Shown here: one piece after another, positions 60,081-64,000 of the stretch
Position numbering within the stretch: position 1 is the stretch's first letter
Layout of the letters: each line of letters opens with the position of its first letter
Assembly: GCA_015143295.1 (NCBI GenBank)
Contig: CM026556.1
Coordinates: forward strand, 20,770,547-20,834,546
Reading direction: 5' to 3'
Origin: Tetracentron sinense
Taxonomy: Eukaryota; Streptophyta; Magnoliopsida; Trochodendrales; Trochodendraceae
DNA length: 64,000 bases
Position numbers and translations under genes: made by a program
Notes under the pieces: generated by a model
What the model was told of the DNA's origin: nothing
Databases searched by the model: none
The model's input: the letters and a program-made list of their open reading frames with translations, nothing else

Positions 60081-63000
60081 ACAATCAGGTGGCAAGGAAG
60101 TTGGAACTGGCAGAGAAAACTGAGAAGACATCTCTTCACTGATACTCGCCCACTGAAGAGGGGTCTTCCTATTAAAATAAAAGAAAATAGACTCAAAGAA
60201 TGTCACATCCATAGAGGCAAATACCCAACGAGAAGAAGGATGATAACATTTGTAACCCTTCTGATTCGAAGCAAGCCCAAGGAACATACACTTGAAAGCC
60301 TTAGGACAAGCTTCGTACGGTCAAAACGAGCGATATGAACAAAGCAAACGCACCCAAACACTTTGGGAGGAATGGGAAACAAACAAGTAAAGGAGGATAA
60401 CACCCTAATAGGGATTTGGAAATCCAAAATATGAGATGGCATGCGATTGATCAGAGACACTACAGTTAAAAGAGCATGAGGCCAAAAGACCTTCGGAACA
60501 TTCATAGCAAACAACAAAGACCAGGTCACCTCCAGCAAGTGACGGTTCTTTTGCTCAGCCACCCATTTTATTAAGTACCGACACAGATGATTCAATGGAT
60601 AATGTCATGACTATCAAAATAAAAGGTAAGAGTCCCATACATATATTCTGCTCCATTATTAGATCTAAGAATCTTAAGTTTCGCATCAAACTGAGTAATA
60701 ACCATGGCATGAAAAAATTTAAAAATTGAGTAGACCTCACTTTTAGATTTAAGAAGGTAAACTTAAGTAGTACGTGAGAAATCATCCACAGAGCTAACAA
60801 AATAGTGAAAACCAGACAATGAAAGGACTAGGAAAGGACCCCATACATCAAAATGAACCATGGCAAAAAGAGTCACTTTTGTTCCCACAAAAAGTGTAAA
60901 AAATTTTACAATGTTTAGCCAACTCACATTGAAAAGAACAAATAGGAATTGGAAATAAACAACTGAGAAAATAAACGATTAAGTAACAAAAAAGATGGAT
61001 GGCCAAGACGTCGATGCCACATTAACAGATGCTCCTAAATAGTAATACGCCGAGCACCTGATGTGATCAACTGGATAGGTAATGCAACACATGGCAATAG
61101 GTTCAGCACATACAGTCCTCCCTCCTCATGTCTCATACCAATTGTCCTCGTCCCCAAGTCCTAGAAAACACAAGAAAAAATGTAACACTACAATTTAACG
61201 ATTGTGTAATGTTATTAATAGAAAGGAGATTTAAATCAAAATTTGGGACATGAAATGATAGAGGCATAGGAGTAGCAGGTACACTGCATATCCCAACAAA
61301 GGATGAGGAAGTGTCATCGGCAATCTGAACCTTATCACTACAGGAATAGATAACAACGATGACGTTAAAAAGGAAGAAATACCAGTCATATGGTTGGATG
61401 TACCTGAATCAATGATCCAAGAGTGATTGTGTGGTGAAACCGAGGCACTGAGGGCCGAGGTAGAAGTACTTGTGTGGGCAAAGAAGGATGTAAATGGTGC
61501 AGATGACGGTTCTAACTGAGCCATAAAGCGCCTGATATGCTCCATCTCATCACGAGAGAAAACACTACCCTTTGAAGAGTGTGCTGCGGACAGAGGAGAG
61601 GCAGCAGGATAGGTGCCGCAAAGATAACGGAATGGGCACTGGAGTGGACACTACCACCAAATCGGCTTCCCATACTATCACTAAATCTGCCCCCTCGAGC
61701 TCCACCAGAAGGATCTCGCTGCAGTGGTCAACCATGAAGTTACCAACATGCCTCTTTCGTGTGACATGGGTAACCACAATGCTCACACCAAATGCTAGCA
61801 CACTCATCACCATAGGTACCAGAATGGCCTCCTCCACGAGAACCATGACCACTACCTCTATGTCCCTGTGACATAAAGGATAGAACAGACTTGTCCTGAG
61901 GAGGAGGATTAAGCATCGCAGTGCGACGTCTCTCCTCCTTGTGTGGGTATGAGTAGGGCTCTGTTAGGGCGAAAAGTGGCTTCTTCCCTAGTAGTTGAAC
62001 TCTGACTTGCTCATATTCGGGATTCAATCCCGCTAACAACTCAAAGAACCATCCATCCTCTATATGCTTCCTATGAGCGATAGCATTGACACTACACTTC
62101 ACCTAGAAGTAGTAATGATTCAATTTTTCCTATAGACGTCGAAGAGTAGAGTAGTATGTGAAAAAGGGATTACCCCTTGCCTCAACTGGGAGATGATCTG
62201 GCGTAGGTCATAGGCTCTAGCCCCATTCTCCACCTCTGAGCAGGTCTAGGTGGCAGCATCCATATCTCCATAGTCGTGGTCTTATAGAAAGGAATAGGTA
62301 GTTACTGTTAATGTCGAACTGCATAGAGTTAAAGAGCTAGGACATGATAGTTGTGTTCTCTGCCTCTACTTGTCAAAGGCCTTATCAATCTCCATAGGCA
62401 TAAGGATGGTACCCCTCAAGTACCCCATTTTTCCTTTTCCCTTCACAACTAACATAACAAATTGTGACCATGCTAAAAAATTGCAATTATTCAACTTAAT
62501 GGTAGTGATTTGCACATTTAGAACATCCCTATGGCCAAGGTGCACTTGCCCACCACTAGTCATAGGGTTAGAGGAGTCTTGGCTCACTTCTGAGTCACCC
62601 ATTGCACTTCAAGGGGACTAATTTGCACAAATTAAATCCTTAAACTACCACCACAAATGGACACACAATCCAAATCAACACTTCCAACTTCACACAAAGG
62701 GTTTACACATCTCAAAACAACATTTCCAACTTTCACACAACTTTCCTCAAACACTAGAAAGGCACCCAACTTGCACATCACCTTCATTGAACACTTTCCA
62801 CTTTCATACAACTAGCACATCACCTTCATGAGAAATCAAATACCACCTCTCATGCACATTGCCATTGAAATTTCTTGCCAAACAAGCCAAAAAACGCATT
62901 TCCACGATAACTAGAGAGGAGTAAATCCTCATCGGAGCAACAATACTCCACCAATCAACATAAGACCTCCACCAATATCTACACGGATCAAACACAACCA

Positions 63001-63142
63001 ACTAACTTCACAAAACTCTCATCTCCATGCCTCAAAAAAATTTGGAATCAATACCACAAAACCCTACACATCAAGGCTCATTAGATAGGAAAAAAACTAG
63101 GTCATCCATACCTTGGCCGTACGGCCCCTTAGATCTTGAGAT

Positions 63143-63154
63143 GCTCTGATACCA
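63143..63154 (-). other. Primer binding site of the LINE-nested copia
   Basis: The minus strand reads TGGTATCAGAGC, directly abutting the 5' LTR at 63155. tRNA-iMet type. Confidence 0.88.
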
Positions 63155-63397
63155 AGTTGACTTGATTAGTTTGGTTTAGGGTTAGGGTTTGAAAAAAGGA
63201 AGAAGGAAGAAGGAGAAGAGGAAGAAGAAGAATTGAAAGAATAGAGAGCTTAACTCTTCTCTCTCATTCAGTAGGTTATATATTTAACATTTAGAAATGA
63301 ATATTACAAGTATGTCAATATTACATACACTTTATCATACTAACACCCAAAGGTCTACTATACCATAGAGGTACAATAGACTAAACAGTATTCAACA
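63155..63397 (-). repeat. 5' LTR of the LINE-nested copia
   Basis: 243 bp, about 90% identical by eye to 56417-56659, between the primer site and the TSD AGAAG. The purine-rich stretch near its left end includes GAAGAAGGA repeats. Confidence 0.87.
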
Positions 63398-63693
63398 AGA
63401 AGTTTATTGGCATTCGGCTTCATGGTATTCCTTATAATATTCATCACATCTACTAGAAAATCTAATGTTGCTGCGGATTGGCTAGCTAATAATGTTTGCC
63501 TCGCCCATAGTTCAGATATTTTTAATTCTATTAAAGAAGTCCCTGGCTCAGGAAGAGGAATCTTAAGAATGGATTATTTGGATTGTGGTAACATTCGCAT
63601 CATGTAATTTTTATTGTCTAGGGGTTTTGGTTTTATGTCCTCCCTTTATCTTTGCTTGTAATCTCTTTAATTTACCTACCGATCAAAAAAAAA

Positions 63694-64000
63694 TCTCTTT
63701 AATCTACTTTATAAATAGGAAGGTGTCTGCCAAACCCCCCATCTCCACTAGGCGGCTTTCATAAATGAAAAAAAAAATCCTCAATATACCTAGAAAATGG
63801 GTCAATGTATGGAAGAGAGAGCCAAGATTATCATAACGCATAAGGTCCTCATGCTCCATCATAGCCATCACCAAATGAAACACTTGGGACAGGGCTTCTT
63901 TCAACATTCTGTAGCAACCGCCAAGTCCTCATGCTCTCTTCTCAGTTCTCAGTTGCCCAGCTGCAGCTTTTGAACTTCACAAGCCACAGAGGACGAGATT
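63694..64000. other. Right edge, unassigned
   Basis: Sequence beyond the LINE's A-run. A 67-codon minus-strand frame (63704-63907) has no recognisable motif. It may be intron or an upstream exon of the exoribonuclease gene, but I see no match to that family. Confidence 0.35.

Larger units (their letters stand above)
56680..62602 (-). pseudogene. gag-pol remnant of the LINE-nested copia
   Basis: Fossil polyprotein, right to left: gag (62602 leftward: TIKLNNCNFLAWSQFVMLV, KGKMGYLRG), zinc-knuckle area, protease (WIIDSGTSNHMTG at about 61400), integrase (about 61000-60200: NRHLLEVTWSLLFAMNVPK, VFWPHALL), then reverse transcriptase and RNase H remnants to about 56680. Two hAT elements interrupt the RT part. 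Heavily broken; no product expected. Confidence 0.8.
56417..63397 (-). mobile_element. Ty1/copia fossil inserted in the LINE
   Basis: Minus-strand element with two 243-bp LTRs (56417-56659 and 63155-63397), a primer site at 63143-63154 touching the LTR, and the TSD AGAAG (56412-56416 and 63398-63402) within the LINE's RNase H. By eye the LTRs differ at roughly a tenth of positions, implying an age of several million years. The coding part is broken in ten or more places and carries two hAT insertions. Confidence 0.88.
55080..63693 (+). mobile_element. 5'-truncated LINE (L1-like, with RNase H), split by a copia element
   Basis: Non-LTR retrotransposon remnant. Visible parts are the region after the RT core (ISKAFCMKLLWKLL), a zf-RVT-like stretch (about 55331-55670, MGNGQSTIFWMD...IIWRHSPTGNFSI) and a plant-type RNase H (about 56110-56410: CWFKLNIDGASKRNP, NTMEFRALLDG). 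RNase H resumes after the copia insertion at 63403-63610 (SNVAADWLANNV). A short 3' end follows with an A-run at 63685-63693. Frames are interrupted by stops at about 55601 and 56300. It runs opposite to the exoribonuclease gene. No TSD found; the 5' limit is approximate. Confidence 0.75.

Noticed and set aside
63659-63703. AATCTCTTTAAT direct repeat as the LINE's TSD
   Set aside because: Both copies are at the 3' end, one on each side of the A-run. No copy was found at the 5' side, so it is not a true flanking duplication.

Overview
This window is TE-dense nuclear DNA from a flowering plant. The evidence is Ty3/gypsy and Ty1/copia elements primed by initiator tRNA-Met, hAT-type elements with 8-bp target duplications, an RNase H-bearing LINE, and the spliced 3' half of one host gene. 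That gene resembles the plant small RNA degrading nuclease 5 (SDN5) family. I cannot name the species. There are no rRNA or tRNA genes and no CRISPR array.

Region 1 to 42886 is a Russian doll of retrotransposons, resolved by target site duplications (TSDs). The oldest layer is a minus-strand Ty1/copia element: coding part 22.8-26.7 kb, long leader to 28.4 kb, and a 5' LTR split between 28432-30467 and 42705-42886. A minus-strand Ty3/gypsy element (12694-22693) sits in its 3' LTR. A plus-strand Ty3/gypsy element (1-12693, 5' end outside the window) sits in that one. Its 3' LTR carries solo LTR A (8635-11654, TSD CTCCA), and the minus-strand element's 5' LTR carries solo LTR B (18602-21589, TSD GAATA). 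On the other side, solo LTR C (30468-42699, TSD CCAAT) entered the copia 5' LTR. Solo LTR C was then split by a very young, nearly whole gypsy element (32502-42275, TSD TAGGA) whose two 2328-bp LTRs look almost identical. All the gypsy elements look like one related group of long-LTR chromoviruses (Tekay/Del-like). Their LTRs share a set of non-coding modules.

Region 42887-48289 is host intergenic DNA. It holds a 105-bp hAT MITE (TSD GTTGTTAG), a 2190-bp copia solo LTR (43809-45998, TSD CTAAC) related to the copia element above, and a short local duplication that preserves an empty version of the MITE site.

Region 48290-53499 (minus strand) contains the last five coding exons of the SDN5-like 3'-5' exoribonuclease gene. 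Reading phase is consistent throughout if one intron uses a GC donor; that intron also holds a 1063-bp hAT element. The exons for the start of the nuclease domain are not visible. If the gene is whole, its next upstream intron is longer than 10 kb. This interval holds a plus-strand LINE (about 55080-63693), a minus-strand copia in the LINE (56417-63397, TSD AGAAG), and two hAT elements in that copia.

The most interesting signals are in the LTRs. They are clusters of 12-16 bp palindromes whose arms differ between families but stay symmetrical, tandem hairpin arrays with compensatory stem changes, a nearly invariant 19-mer in all eight LTRs, candidate leader introns, and a constant gag-pol spacer of about 142-145 nt.
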